A DNA stretch of 64,000 nucleotides from Paenilisteria portnoyi (GTDB lineage Bacteria; Bacillota; Bacilli; Lactobacillales; Listeriaceae). The stretch covers positions 1 to 64,000 of the forward strand of contig NZ_JAASTT010000019.1 in assembly GCF_014322795.1 (NCBI RefSeq), written 5' to 3'. The notes beneath the pieces are model-generated. The model saw nothing but the letters and a program-made list of their open reading frames with translations, made no database searches and was not told where the DNA came from. The translations under genes and the position numbers were made by a program. Of this stretch, positions 9,181 through 19,400 are shown piece by piece (within the stretch, counting starts at the first letter, position 1; the number at the start of each line of letters is the position of its first letter).

Positions 9181-10671
9181 TCATTTTGTGGCTTTGTATG
9201 GAACTATTTTTAGGGTTACACCACTAGGTAATTTATAATACTCTGCAAAAATTGGCGCATGAGGACCATCTTGAATCGGCGTGCTCATCCATAGATATTG
9301 TTGGTACGGTAAGCGTTTCACAACAATTACTTTCTCGCCAGCCGCAACTTGCGCTTTCATACTCTTTATTCGTGCATCGTTTGCTTGACCAATTTGCGTA
9401 AATACATACGAATACGCTAAAACAAAGGCCATAACTAAAGCGAATAACGGCAAGTAAAGCGCTCGTAAATTAAGATAGTTTTCTTCATGTAAAAACTGTA
9501 CTGTTCGAACTGCAAAAAGTACAAAGAACATATAGCAAATTATAAAATTACGCGGGCCAAATGGCGTAACAAAGAATAGTGGTGCCGCAAGTGTGACGAC
9601 AGAAATAAGATAGAAAGTTAGCTCTGCTTTCAAACCTGTTTTTGGAATAAACATCAATACTGTAGCGACCAGAACTAAGTAAAATAACAAAGATAAGTAA
9701 GCTTCAAAAGTCGTTGTTGTCTCCGAAGAAATATCAAATATTCCTTTTACAACTGGTTTATACAATGGATAAATCGTTAGAATCATAATAAATAAACCTT
9801 TGAAAACCAATTGAACCGCAGAAAGGTTTTGTGCCACTTTTACTAAAACAAAAATCGCTATGAGTGCCAGAACAATATTCAACCCAACATTATTCATCAC
9901 AAGATATTGATACAGCGTTGTTTTGAAAGTATCGTACATCTTCGCAAAAATCCCCATGTCACTATCTACTGTACGATACGTATCCTCTCCACTGAAAATC
10001 TTTGCATATGCCCCATTAGAGAACATGATAGCTGCTCCAATAATTACGGAAGCCAGATAGACAATGTGCAACAAGAAGAATTTGCGGAATCTAATAAATG
10101 CCCACACCATAATGAAAATGGCAGCAATAACATTATAAAGTGTTGCATGCTCCACAAATAGTTGCGAAATAATGCCCAGCGGAACCATTAAAATCGTTAA
10201 CCAAATACTATATTTAGGCGTTTTATCATAAAATACATTTTTGATTACTAGTAAAAAAATCAAGGTGAAAACAGCCGCTGTATTGTAGTTAGAGAAGCCG
10301 GCTGCCCAACCATATGTCTGTGCAAACATATTCGCTGGCACCGTCAAGAACAGCAAGAAGCTAAGCAAGTAAACGCCTATCGAATTTGTTTTCGAGATCA
10401 ATGCTGGTAACACGACCAATAAAGCACCAAACAATCCCATAATAAAAATACGCAACCAGTCTACACGTGTAATTAATAACTCTGTATAGTTTCCAAAGTA
10501 ACGACCATTATAATCCTTAAATCCGTCATGAAAACGTTCCATCCCCTTGGCCATACCCCAAGTCCAATCATCATGTGTTAACGGTGTCCGATATGCAATA
10601 TACATATAAAATAAAAATACCAAAAATCCTACTACACTTAATAATTTCCAATTTCTCTCTGTACGAATCAT
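9181..10671 (-). CDS. Multispanning GT-C-like glycosyltransferase (DUF6056/YfhO-like)
   Basis: A 496-residue polytopic membrane protein with about 11 hydrophobic spans. After the first span comes RTPLTHDDWTWG. An acidic pair in the first extracytoplasmic loop is typical of GT-C transferases, which use polyprenyl-phosphate sugars. A short C-terminal extracellular tail (about residues 440-496) follows the last span. It is the third gene of an operon after a lipid-linked-sugar GT2 and a GtrA flippase. Together they match the three-component scheme in which the last protein transfers the sugar to a cell-surface polymer. In L. monocytogenes, YfhO (Lmo1079) plays this part in teichoic acid glycosylation. 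Family naming is tentative. The acceptor is inferred from the WTA genes around it. Confidence 0.75.
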   Translation of the reverse strand: MIRTERNWKLLSVVGFLVFLFYMYIAYRTPLTHDDWTWGMAKGMERFHDGFKDYNGRYFGNYTELLITRVDWLRIFIMGLFGALLVVLPALISKTNSIGVYLLSFLLFLTVPANMFAQTYGWAAGFSNYNTAAVFTLIFLLVIKNVFYDKTPKYSIWLTILMVPLGIISQLFVEHATLYNVIAAIFIMVWAFIRFRKFFLLHIVYLASVIIGAAIMFSNGAYAKIFSGEDTYRTVDSDMGIFAKMYDTFKTTLYQYLVMNNVGLNIVLALIAIFVLVKVAQNLSAVQLVFKGLFIMILTIYPLYKPVVKGIFDISSETTTTFEAYLSLLFYLVLVATVLMFIPKTGLKAELTFYLISVVTLAAPLFFVTPFGPRNFIICYMFFVLFAVRTVQFLHEENYLNLRALYLPLFALVMAFVLAYSYVFTQIGQANDARIKSMKAQVAAGEKVIVVKRLPYQQYLWMSTPIQDGPHAPIFAEYYKLPSGVTLKIVPYKATK

Positions 10672-10687
10672 AATTAACCTACCTTTT

Positions 10688-11125
10688 TTAATTCCTAATT
10701 TTAAATATTATCCACTTACTAAATACATAGTTCAACACAAGCACAATCACGTTTGTTAGAATTTTCGCCACCAGCGCGTTCGTGCCCAATCCACTAATCA
10801 GAATGACCATAACCGCTAAATCGACCAAATACGTCAAAAAACGGAAACCAAAGAACGACGATGCTTCACGCGCGCGATCCTTCCAAGTCGGTGTATAGCT
10901 TTCAAACACATATCGCTTGTTCGTCACATAGGCAAAAATCACCGAAGCCACCCAAGAAACCGTATTTGACGTCACATAATCAATTCCAAAAACCGAATTA
11001 CAGAGCCAGAACGACACAATATTCACGACCGTCGTAAAGCCACCCATGATGATATACATGATAATACTATACAAATTGGCATGTTCTTTTCTAAAGTTAG
11101 CGATTAGTTCCTTTATCTTCTTCAT
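10688..11125 (-). CDS. GtrA/GtcA-family membrane protein (lipid-linked sugar flippase)
   Basis: A 145-residue protein with four predicted spans and GtrA-family features: IIMGGFTTVVNIVSFWL in span 1, TNKRYVFES after span 2 and YVFSKWIIFK at the C-terminus. GtrA proteins are thought to flip undecaprenyl-phosphate sugars across the membrane, as GtcA does for Listeria teichoic acid glycosylation. It overlaps the upstream GT2 gene by four bases (ATGA) and is followed after 16 bases by the GT-C-like gene. The three are therefore one transcription unit and very probably one pathway. Confidence 0.9.
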   Translation of the reverse strand: MKKIKELIANFRKEHANLYSIIMYIIMGGFTTVVNIVSFWLCNSVFGIDYVTSNTVSWVASVIFAYVTNKRYVFESYTPTWKDRAREASSFFGFRFLTYLVDLAVMVILISGLGTNALVAKILTNVIVLVLNYVFSKWIIFKIRN

Positions 11126-12069
11126 TTTATCGGCTCTCTCTCATCGTTGTATTCTTCGACAAAGTATAGCGGACGACCTTTCACTTCATTAAAAATTCGA
11201 CCCAAATATTCGCCAATAATCCCAATCGAAATCAGCTGAATTCCACCTAAGAATAAAATAACTATCATCAGCGTTGGGAAACCTTCGACGGCGTTCCCTG
11301 TCACAAGCGTTGCGATGAATATGTATATCATATAAATAAAAGCAGCGATCGATACGATAAATCCTAAGATCGAGGAAATTTTGAGCGGTGTCGTAGTAAA
11401 TGATGTCATCCCTTCCAAAGCAAGGTTAAACAGTGAACCGTAGTTCCATTTCGTTTCACCAGCTAGGCGCGGGGCAGCATCGAACTCAATTTCAACTTTC
11501 TTGAATCCCATCCAGCTATACAGACCTTTGGAATAACGTTGCGTTTCCCGTAATTTCTTAAGCGCGTCAATACAACGACGATCAAGCAGACGGAAATCAC
11601 CCGCATCTGGAAGCACTGGTGTTTTCGACATTTTTTGAAGCAATTGATAATATTTCTTGGATGTAAATTTCTTCAACCATGTTTCGCCCTCACGAATTTT
11701 TCGTTTCGCGTAAACATCCTCATAACCTTGTTCCCATAAAAGCAACATTTCTGGAATCAGTTCCGGCGGATGTTGCAAATCGGCATCCATCGTCACCATC
11801 GCATCACCCTTCGCGTAATCAAAACCCGCAGCCATCGCGACTTCTTTTCCATAATTCCGCGCAAGATCCACATAAGAAACCCGAGCATCCTTGGCACGCA
11901 ACTCTTTCATAATTTGAACCGAATTATCCGAACTACCATCATTAATGAACAGAAGCTCATAATCATAACGATCCGAAACCGTAGCCATGACTTCCTTTAT
12001 GCGATCGTATAAATGCGGTAGTACCTCACTTTCATTATAAGCAGGTACCGAGATTGTTATTAATTTCAT
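11122..12069 (-). CDS. Polyprenyl-phosphate glycosyltransferase (GT2, DPM1/GtrB-like)
   Basis: A 315-residue enzyme. An N-terminal GT2 domain (ISVPAYNE, FINDGSSDNS, TMDADLQHPPE) is followed by two C-terminal membrane helices (about residues 230-295). This architecture belongs to GtrB/CsbB enzymes that charge undecaprenyl phosphate with a sugar on the inner membrane face. L. monocytogenes Lmo2550 is a functional analogue for GlcNAc. DAGDFRLLDRR is the conserved segment after the catalytic region. It is the first gene of the three-gene glycosylation operon. A TATACT -10 lies about 40 bases upstream. The sugar donor cannot be told from sequence. Confidence 0.9.
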   Translation of the reverse strand: MKLITISVPAYNESEVLPHLYDRIKEVMATVSDRYDYELLFINDGSSDNSVQIMKELRAKDARVSYVDLARNYGKEVAMAAGFDYAKGDAMVTMDADLQHPPELIPEMLLLWEQGYEDVYAKRKIREGETWLKKFTSKKYYQLLQKMSKTPVLPDAGDFRLLDRRCIDALKKLRETQRYSKGLYSWMGFKKVEIEFDAAPRLAGETKWNYGSLFNLALEGMTSFTTTPLKISSILGFIVSIAAFIYMIYIFIATLVTGNAVEGFPTLMIVILFLGGIQLISIGIIGEYLGRIFNEVKGRPLYFVEEYNDEREPIK

Positions 12070-12108
12070 ATTTCACTACATCCTCATTATTTTTTTACAT
12101 ACTTTATC

Positions 12109-12114
12109 AGTATA
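12109..12114 (-). promoter_or_regulatory. Candidate -10 box for the glycosylation operon
   Basis: TATACT on the minus strand, with a TTTGCC-like -35 sixteen bases upstream. It is the only reasonable promoter between the terminator at 12184-12218 and the GT2 start. Confidence 0.4.
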
Positions 12115-12183
12115 ACAGAAAAGATTTGCTGGCAAAAGGAAAGACTTGAATATGTGTGGTGGAAAATGGGACTAGAAGCGAAA

Positions 12184-12218
12184 ATGACCTAGGAATCGAG
12201 AGTTCCTAGGTCATTTTA
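12184..12218. terminator. Strong bidirectional hairpin terminator
   Basis: A 14-bp perfect stem (AAATGACCTAGGAA with TTCCTAGGTCATTT) around a seven-base loop, with A-rich and T-rich flanks. It insulates the glycosylation operon from the genes upstream. It lies 12 bases after a tiny reading frame on the minus strand. Confidence 0.85.
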
Positions 12219-12229
12219 ATTTGGCAAAT

Positions 12230-12265
12230 TTAAATATGAATATTTATCATTTTACCGTGTTGCAT
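12230..12265 (-). CDS. Possible 11-codon mini-gene (leader or small peptide)
   Basis: ATG at 12265 follows AGGAGG with a seven-base spacer, an ideal ribosome site. The frame reads MQHGKMINIHI and stops at 12230. A possible promoter (TTGTAA, 17 bases, TACTTT) lies just upstream on the minus strand and the strong terminator at 12184-12218 follows. The region between the terminator and the DUF6270-like gene holds nothing else. It may be a real small peptide gene, a leader on a short RNA, or the remnant of a deleted gene. Confidence 0.35.
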   Translation of the reverse strand: MQHGKMINIHI

Positions 12266-12376
12266 CAACATTCCTCCTAATAGAAAGTACTACTGCAATC
12301 ATTATTTTACAAAGACTAGTTGAAGGGTAGCGGAAACTTGAAAAGGGCACGATAGTACGTTCTCCCTTCCCACTAA

Positions 12377-13210
12377 TTATTCACCAATCGTTTCTTTTTT
12401 CTTCTTAAAAAATCTCAACCAGCTATTATCTTTCTCAAGCGAGATAAGTTTATTCATAAATAACGGATAGTAATCCATTGTGTAATGCACATAAAAAAGT
12501 CCCCAAGGATGTTCATCGAAGCTCAAAAATTCTTTTTTATCCTTAAACAAATCAATGGTTTTAATGGATCGATCGCTTTTATTAATATACGTATGCATCT
12601 CGTTCAACAACTCATTATAATAATCCACATTCACATTCTTCACCTTGCCAGAAGTTGCAATATCAAATCTATTATCATCAAAATTATAGTATTCCTTCAC
12701 ATTCTTGATTTTATGAAGAATAATCTTGCTCTTAGGCGACGCTTTTTTCAACTTATCCAGAACGATATCCCATGATTTTTTCCACAATTCCATGTACTGT
12801 TCGCGGTTTTTATCAATGGATAGTTCCTCGACTTTACCTTTTAACACATCTTTATAATACGCCGTGCGCCACAGTTTCCAGCGATTATTCGACACATATT
12901 CACCAGGTTCGACTTCTAAAACACCAAAATGAGCATCGCCAAATAAATCCACTATAATTGTATCTGGTTGAAGTTTCGCTAAATGGTCGAAAAACTCTTT
13001 CGTGAAATCAGATCTAACGCACCACTCATCATACTCCGAAAAACCGTCAGCTGACACGACTGGATTCTCTCTTTTTTTAGAGGCCATAGAAATGATAGAA
13101 CTCTGATTTTGCATGAGAACACATTCGAATTTCTTCTTATAATCAGCATTGAAAATGGAATTAAAGTTATCGCGCGTGGCACAACTGCCAAGTACTGCTA
13201 TTTTTTTCAT
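12377..13210 (-). CDS. DUF6270-like protein (SGNH-like fold suspected)
   Basis: A 277-residue soluble protein beginning MKKIAVLGSCATRDNF. The GSCATRD segment is the signature I associate with DUF6270 proteins, which often accompany surface-polysaccharide genes. The Gly-Ser near the N-terminus plus a C-terminal DEHPWGLFYVHY segment (Asp and His) would fit an SGNH-hydrolase or acyltransferase arrangement. This is inference. No signal peptide or membrane span is visible. The start at 13210 was chosen because AGGGGAG lies seven to eight bases upstream. The gene is flanked by the tagH terminator and the glycosylation operon, so a role in modifying a wall polymer or its precursor is plausible but unproven. 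Confidence 0.7.
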   Translation of the reverse strand: MKKIAVLGSCATRDNFNSIFNADYKKKFECVLMQNQSSIISMASKKRENPVVSADGFSEYDEWCVRSDFTKEFFDHLAKLQPDTIIVDLFGDAHFGVLEVEPGEYVSNNRWKLWRTAYYKDVLKGKVEELSIDKNREQYMELWKKSWDIVLDKLKKASPKSKIILHKIKNVKEYYNFDDNRFDIATSGKVKNVNVDYYNELLNEMHTYINKSDRSIKTIDLFKDKKEFLSFDEHPWGLFYVHYTMDYYPLFMNKLISLEKDNSWLRFFKKKKETIGE

Positions 13211-13246
13211 TGATTTCTCCCCTTCAAATACGCTCTCTCTCAAAAA

Positions 13247-13276
13247 AGCAGACAGCCTAATATTTAACTGTCTGCT
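13247..13276 (-). terminator. Terminator after tagH
   Basis: Stem AGCAGACAG with CTGTCTGCT around an eleven-base loop, followed on the minus strand by a run of six T. It ends the tagGH transcript. Confidence 0.85.
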
Positions 13277-13300
13277 CTCATTATACTATTTCTTCGTGAA

Positions 13301-14314
13301 CTAATAAAGCTGTTTGGTCTTACTTACCACATTCACCGTCTCGGTCACTACTGGTTTCCCGTCATCACTCGCCTTGAACATACCCAGAACCGATTGCCCG
13401 GTCCCAACGCAATACCCAAAGAATATCGCCAGCGCAATGAGTACCGTCAGCGCAATCTTATCGAACCAGCTAAGCCGATATTTATTCGCGCTCGGATTCG
13501 GATAAATCACCTTCTGCGGACGTTTCTGTTTGCGTTTGAAATCGTCTTGGTATTCTTTTTTGTAGGACTTGGATTGGCCATTGAACCAGCGTACAAACGT
13601 ATCGTATTTGTCCGCTACTTCTTGAGCATCACCGATTTCGCGAATCTGGCCGTAGTGCATCCAGATAATCCGGTCACATAGGCTCTTCATTTGGCCGAGG
13701 GAATGGCTGACGAACACGATGGTGCGGCCGGCTTCTTTAAATTCGGTAATTTTATCGACGCATTTCTTGTAAAACGTCTGGTCACCAACAGATAGCGCTT
13801 CATCGATGACAAGAATATCTGGATCGGTGTGAACCGAAATCGCAAAACCTAGTCGTGAGCGCATACCGCTGGAGTAGTTTTTGATTGGTTGATTCATGAA
13901 GTCGCCAATATCAGCAAAATCAATGATGCTCGGCATGAGGGCATCGATTTCGGATGTTTTCAAGCCGTGCATGAGTAGTTTTAAGCGGACATTCTCGTAA
14001 CCAGTCAGCGGCCCTTTTAAGCCGACTGCGATCGCGATGAGTGATGTTTCACCGTTAATGACTACTTCGCCTTGGGTTGGCGGGATAACGCCGGACATGA
14101 TGTTGGAAATGGTTGATTTTCCGGAGCCGTTGATGCCGATTAGTCCCACTGTTTCGCCGTCATAAATGTTGAAATTGACGTCGCGCAGTGCCCAGAAGGA
14201 TTGCATTTGTTTACTTTTAGGCAAGAATAGGCCTTTGATTTTATCGGATTTATTTTGATAGAGGTCGTATTCTTTGGACACATGTTTGAATGCTACTTTG
14301 ATATTTTTTCCCAT
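13301..14314 (-). CDS. tagH: Teichoic acid export ABC transporter, ATPase TagH
   Basis: A 337-residue ATPase that powers export of lipid-linked wall teichoic acid with TagG. Walker A (GINGSGKST, about residues 60-68), signature [12 protein letters not shown] and Walker [13 protein letters not shown] are all intact. After the roughly 240-residue ATPase domain comes a basic linker, one membrane helix ([18 protein letters not shown]) and a short extracytoplasmic tail. That layout is typical of TagH, although the tail is shorter than in Bacillus subtilis TagH. The gene follows tagG by 13 bases with an AGGAGGT ribosome site in between, and a terminator closes the unit. Confidence 0.95.
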   Translation of the reverse strand: MGKNIKVAFKHVSKEYDLYQNKSDKIKGLFLPKSKQMQSFWALRDVNFNIYDGETVGLIGINGSGKSTISNIMSGVIPPTQGEVVINGETSLIAIAVGLKGPLTGYENVRLKLLMHGLKTSEIDALMPSIIDFADIGDFMNQPIKNYSSGMRSRLGFAISVHTDPDILVIDEALSVGDQTFYKKCVDKITEFKEAGRTIVFVSHSLGQMKSLCDRIIWMHYGQIREIGDAQEVADKYDTFVRWFNGQSKSYKKEYQDDFKRKQKRPQKVIYPNPSANKYRLSWFDKIALTVLIALAIFFGYCVGTGQSVLGMFKASDDGKPVVTETVNVVSKTKQLY

Positions 14315-14327
14315 TTGTCCTTACCTC

Positions 14328-15134
14328 CTATAAATAATCCACGAAACGTTCGCGGAATTTCATGTGTAATACGGATCCGACGTAGAGGCAAACGATTGTG
14401 ATTAGCCAAAAGTAGACCGTGTAGGACGGTTCTTGCCAAAAGCCTTTATGCCCGACAAAACTGTCTCGGAATCCTTTCAGAATATAGACGATTGGATTTA
14501 GTTTCAAAAGGTCTACAACCCAACCTGGCAACTTCGTATCCAGATTCCAAACAACACCAGACACGTAAAATAGGACGCGCATAACTGATTGTAGAAATAC
14601 GAAATAATCGCGGACTAATACGCTGATTGTGGCATTTAGTAGGGTCACGCTAAACAAAAAGGCAATCATCGCCACAAAATAGTAGAAAAACTGGGCCCAA
14701 TACATCGAAACTGGTGCGCCTTTTATGAAGAGTAGCGCAAAAAAGATTACCATCATCGTGACATAACTCGTCAGATTCGATACGATTGTAATACTCGGCA
14801 TCACACTCATTGGGAATTTCATCTTGGAAACCATGTGTATCTTATTGAAAATGCTATTTGCCCCTTGCAGAATAACCGCGCTGATGAAAAACCACGGAAT
14901 AATACCAGCTAGCATCCACTCGATATAACTGGCACCTGCTATCCCTGATTGTCCGCGCATCGCGAATCCGAACACAAAGTAGTAAATCGCAACTTGAATT
15001 AATGGGTTTAAAATTTGCCACGCAAGACCTAAGTAATGGCTCTGATACGTCGCTTTATCTTCATAACGCGCAATTCGAAAAATCATTGGCGCGTACTTAA
15101 ATTGTTCTTTTAGGACTTCTATTACTTGTTTCAC
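14328..15134 (-). CDS. tagG: Teichoic acid export ABC transporter, permease TagG
   Basis: A 268-residue ABC-2-type permease with about six spans. An amphipathic N-terminus leads into YKATYQSHYLGLAWQILNP-like sequence, the usual entry motif of TagG/Wzm permeases (here DKATYQSHYLGLAW). It carries teichoic acid across the membrane with TagH. The start codon is GTG at 15134, preceded by a weak GGAAAGAAG site. It is the first gene of a two-gene operon. Confidence 0.93.
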   Translation of the reverse strand: MKQVIEVLKEQFKYAPMIFRIARYEDKATYQSHYLGLAWQILNPLIQVAIYYFVFGFAMRGQSGIAGASYIEWMLAGIIPWFFISAVILQGANSIFNKIHMVSKMKFPMSVMPSITIVSNLTSYVTMMVIFFALLFIKGAPVSMYWAQFFYYFVAMIAFLFSVTLLNATISVLVRDYFVFLQSVMRVLFYVSGVVWNLDTKLPGWVVDLLKLNPIVYILKGFRDSFVGHKGFWQEPSYTVYFWLITIVCLYVGSVLHMKFRERFVDYL

Positions 15135-15426
15135 AAAAACACTTCTTTCCGGAATAATAATGCGGTTAGCTAGTTTAGTAACCGAAAATCACTTGCTCCA
15201 TGTCGTATAGGCTCCACCTCTAGTTCTTAGAAAAAGATACATAATGATGTCGTTTACGCGTTTCTGGCTTGTTTTTCTAGGCTGCTTTTTAGTCGATTCT
15301 TCCGTAAATGTAGGTCTGTTTCTACGTATTGGCGGTGAGCTATTTGAAAAATCGTAAAAACCCACCTTATGTTAAATTACCTCAAAAGTGGGCATTTGTA
15401 AAGCAAGATCTTTATTTTACTCTCAT
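15135..15426. other. Intergenic region between tagG and the binding lipoprotein gene
   Basis: About 290 bases without a supported gene. It should carry the tagGH promoter, but no near-consensus pair was found. An imperfect hairpin around 15360-15400 (CCCAC with GTGGG) may serve as a weak terminator for the lipoprotein gene, which is transcribed toward it. Confidence 0.5.
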
Positions 15427-16332
15427 TTATTTTGGATAGATGGCTTCGAATAGCGCTTCTTGTCCTTCTATGAGTCGTGGTCCTGGGCGACTGACAATGG
15501 ATGGATCAATTTCATAGATGCGATTATTTTTAACAGCCGGGATGTTTTTCCAAGCAGATCGTTTCGCGATTTCTTGTTTCGCGTTTGGATAAATCGTGAT
15601 GATAACATCTGGTGCAGCTTTGATAACTTGCTCTTCGCTGTATTGCGGATAACCTTTTTCGGAGACAATGTTTGTTGCTCGGATATTGGTGAGCATTTCG
15701 TTGATGAACGTGTCTTGTCCCGCTGTGTAAAGATCCGGACTGATTTCTAGCCATACTTTCGCTTTGGTTTCGACTTTTTTTGCAGCTTCCTTGCGCATGG
15801 ATTTGTCTGTCGCCTGCATGGATGACACTAGTTTTTCGGCTTCTTTCGTCGTGCCGGTGAGGTCACCGATTTGTGTGAATGTTTTGTACGCGGCATCGAA
15901 GTCTTGCGCATCTTCTACCACGAACAGCGGGATATTCGCTTTCTTGATTTGGTCGTAAGCATCTTTATTGTAGCTCATCATGGAGGCGTGGCCAAGAACG
16001 AGATCCGGTTTCATGCCGATGATTTTCTCGACGTTGATTTCGGTTGTCGCAACGACGGGAACTTTTTTGACAGCGGCTGGATAATCGTCACTCGATGTGA
16101 CACCTACCACGTTTTTGCCAAGCCCAAGTCGGTATAAAATTTCAGTATTGCTAGGAATCAAAGAAACTATTTTTTTCGGTTTCGCGCTAAGCTCCATTTT
16201 GGCGCCAGTCGCATCCGTTGCTATGTATTCTGGTTTTTGTGCCGTTTTCTCAGATGTCGTTTGTGCCCCGCAACCTGCTAAAATGAGGATGATGGCTAAA
16301 CTTAAAGCAGTAATTATTTTTCTAAAATACAT
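15427..16332 (-). CDS. ABC-type cobalamin/Fe3+-siderophore binding lipoprotein (BtuF/FepB family)
   Basis: A 301-residue lipoprotein. A signal with lipobox ILAGC near residue 20 precedes a class III periplasmic-binding fold: PKKIVSLIPSNTEILYRLG and DLVLGHASM are standard motifs of vitamin B12 or siderophore receptors. It would be anchored to the outer membrane face and pass its ligand to a permease-ATPase pair that is not in this window. The ATG at 16332 was chosen because AAGGAG is seven bases upstream. A terminator separates it from pycA, so it must have its own promoter or rely on readthrough. No Fur box was recognised. An equivalent gene (lmo1073) lies next to pycA in L. monocytogenes. 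Confidence 0.9.
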   Translation of the reverse strand: MYFRKIITALSLAIILILAGCGAQTTSEKTAQKPEYIATDATGAKMELSAKPKKIVSLIPSNTEILYRLGLGKNVVGVTSSDDYPAAVKKVPVVATTEINVEKIIGMKPDLVLGHASMMSYNKDAYDQIKKANIPLFVVEDAQDFDAAYKTFTQIGDLTGTTKEAEKLVSSMQATDKSMRKEAAKKVETKAKVWLEISPDLYTAGQDTFINEMLTNIRATNIVSEKGYPQYSEEQVIKAAPDVIITIYPNAKQEIAKRSAWKNIPAVKNNRIYEIDPSIVSRPGPRLIEGQEALFEAIYPK

Positions 16333-16354
16333 CTGAATTCTCCTTTTCAAAAAT

Positions 16355-16391
16355 GGAAAAAGTCGGGTGGTTAGATATCCCGACTTTTTCC
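16355..16391. terminator. Terminator after pycA
   Basis: A perfect 13-bp stem, GGAAAAAGTCGGG with CCCGACTTTTTCC, around an 11-base loop. The arms supply the A and T runs. Confidence 0.9.
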
Positions 16392-16406
16392 TGTGCGTTC
16401 AATGTG

Positions 16407-19400
16407 TTAAACACGGCCTACTTCCATTAATAGGTCAGCTGACTCAATCACATCGCCGTCCGTGACAAAAATCGCGTTGACTTTGCCGTCGAATGGGGCT
16501 TGGATTGTTGTTTCCATCTTCATTGCTTCGGTAATTAGGAGTGGATCGCCTTTCTTCACTTCTTGGCCTTTCTCAGCGACAATCTTAATCACGGAACCGG
16601 TCATTGTAGCGCCGACATGTTCTGGATTTGTCGTATCAATCTTGCGGCGTGTCACAACGGTTGATTGGACGTTAAAGTCTTGTATTGAGATTTCACGCGG
16701 TTGGCCGTTTAGCTCGAAATAAATCACGCGTGTGCCGTCTGCGATTGGTTCTCCGATTGAGTTTAACTTGATAATCAGCGTTTTACCTTTTTCAAGCTCC
16801 ACTTCCACTGTCTCGCCTAGACGCATTCCTTTGAAGAAGGTCGGCGTATCAAGCACCGTCACATCACCATATTTCTCAATCATCGTCAAGTAGTCTAAGA
16901 ACACTTTCGGATATAGAATATACGACATCACATCGTGGTCTGTTGGGTCACCCGTCGTCATTTTCCCAGCAAGCTCTGCGCGAACTGCTTCAAAATCAAC
17001 TGGCTCCATCAAAGCACCTGGACGTTCTGTCAAAGGCGTGCGGCCCTTCAAGACAAGTTTTTGCAATTCTTGCGGGAATCCGCCGTACGGTTGGCCAATC
17101 TCGCCCATAAAGAACTCGATAATCGAATCTGGGAAGTCTAGCGTTTCGCCTTTATCGTACACATCTTGTTCTGTAAGGTCGTTTTGCACCATGAATAGCG
17201 CCATATCACCGACTACTTTCGAGGATGGTGTTACTTTCACGATATCGCCGAACATCTCATTCACGACCGCGTACGTGTCTTTCACTTCATCCCAACGATC
17301 GCCTAAGCCCACTGCTTTGGCTTGCTGTTGTAAGTTCGTGTATTGACCACCCGGCATTTCATGGATGTAAACCTCAGTTTGCGGTGAGTTCAACGCGTTA
17401 TCAAAGTCTTTGTAGTATTTGCGAACATCTTCCCAATAATGGTTAATCATTTGCGAATTGTGCGCATTGAGAATCGTTTGACGTTTCCCATTTTCAAGAC
17501 CGTAATAAAGACCCGTCATACTCGGTTGAGACGTCGCGCCACTCATCGCGCTTGACGATACGTCAACAATATCCACGCCCGCACTGACAGCCGCAGCATA
17601 CGTATAAATTCCGTTACCACTCGTGTCATGCGTATGCAAATGAATCGGCACATCAATCGTGTCTTTCAGTTCGCTCACAAGGCGATACGCCGCTTGCGGT
17701 TTCAAAAGTCCAGCCATATCTTTAATCGCCAAGATATCCGTTCCTTGCGCCACAAGCTCTTTCGCCATATCTTTATAGTAATCCACATTGTATTTCGTGC
17801 GCGTCGCATCTTCAATATCGCCCGTATAACAAATCGCTGCTTCCACGACTTTACCGGCATCACGAACCGCTTCAATCGACACTTCCATGCCTTTCAACCA
17901 GTTCAAGCTATCAAAAATACGGAACACATCGACACCACTTTGCGCGGACTGCTTCACGAATTCGCGAATCACGTTATCCGGATAGTTCTTGTAACCAACA
18001 GCATTCGCGCCACGTAACAACATTTGGAACATGACATTCGGAATCTGTTTACGCAACGTTTCCAGACGCACCCACGGATCTTCATTCAAGAACCGGTAAG
18101 CCGTATCAAACGTCGCCCCGCCCCACATTTCAAACGAGAACATGTTTGGTAATAAATGCGCCATTGGATCGGCAATTTGGAAAATGTCTTTCGAACGAAC
18201 ACGCGTCGCAAGTAGTGATTGATGCGCGTCACGCAATGTCGTATCAGTCAACAATACCTCTTCCTGCGATTTAACCCATTCCACGATTCCCGCAGGACCT
18301 TTTGCATCCAAAATTTGTTTCGTTCCTGGCTCGATTTTTGCGTCGAAAGGAATCTTCGGAATTCGCAGATCATCGTACACCAATTTTTCACGGTGCTTAA
18401 TGCCTGGGAAGCCGTTCACCGTCACGTTACTGATATAACGCAGCGTCTTCGTACCGCGGTCACGCACTTTCGGGAAATCGAACAATTCAGGCGTCGTGTC
18501 GATAAACGATGTATTGTAGTTTCCACTAATGAAATCAGGATGTTGTACCACGTTTAGCAAGAACGGAATATTCGTTTTCACGCCACGAATCCGGAACTCA
18601 ATCAAGTTACGAATCATTTTGCGTGAAGCCTGTTCGAACGTCATACCCCACGTACATAATTTTACAAGTAAAGAATCGTAAAATGGTGTCACAATTGTAC
18701 CTTGGAAACCATTCCCAGCATCAAGACGCACTCCAAAACCACCAGTTGAGCGGTATGTATTAATACGACCAGTATCTGGCATAAAATTGTTCAAAGGATC
18801 TTCCGTCGTAATCCGACATTGAATCGCCGAACCGTTGATGCGAATCTCTTCTTGTTGCGGAATACCCACGATTTGGTCATGCATCGAACAACCATCTGCG
18901 ATAAACAGTTGCGACTGAACGATATCAATCCCTGTAATCATTTCGGTAATCGTGTGCTCGACCTGAACACGGGGGTTAACTTCGATAAAATAAAACTCTT
19001 CCCCAGCAACTAAAAATTCAACCGTTCCAGCGTTTAAATAATTCACATTCTTCATTAACTTCACGGCAGCATCACAAATACGCTGACGTAAATCGGATGT
19101 AATCGCGTTACATGGTGCCACTTCCACTACTTTTTGGTGACGACGTTGTACCGAGCAATCACGTTCAAATAAATGGACGATATTTCCGTGAGAATCCCCT
19201 AAGATCTGCACTTCGATATGTTTTGGTTTCACGACACATTTCTCAACGTACACTTCATCATTCCCAAAAGCCGCTTTCGCTTCTGATCCAGCGCGCTCAA
19301 ATGCATCCTTCACATCTGCCGGTCCTTGAACGACACGCATGCCACGTCCGCCGCCGCCAAGAGAAGCTTTTACCATCAACGGATAACCGTGTTTTTCTCC

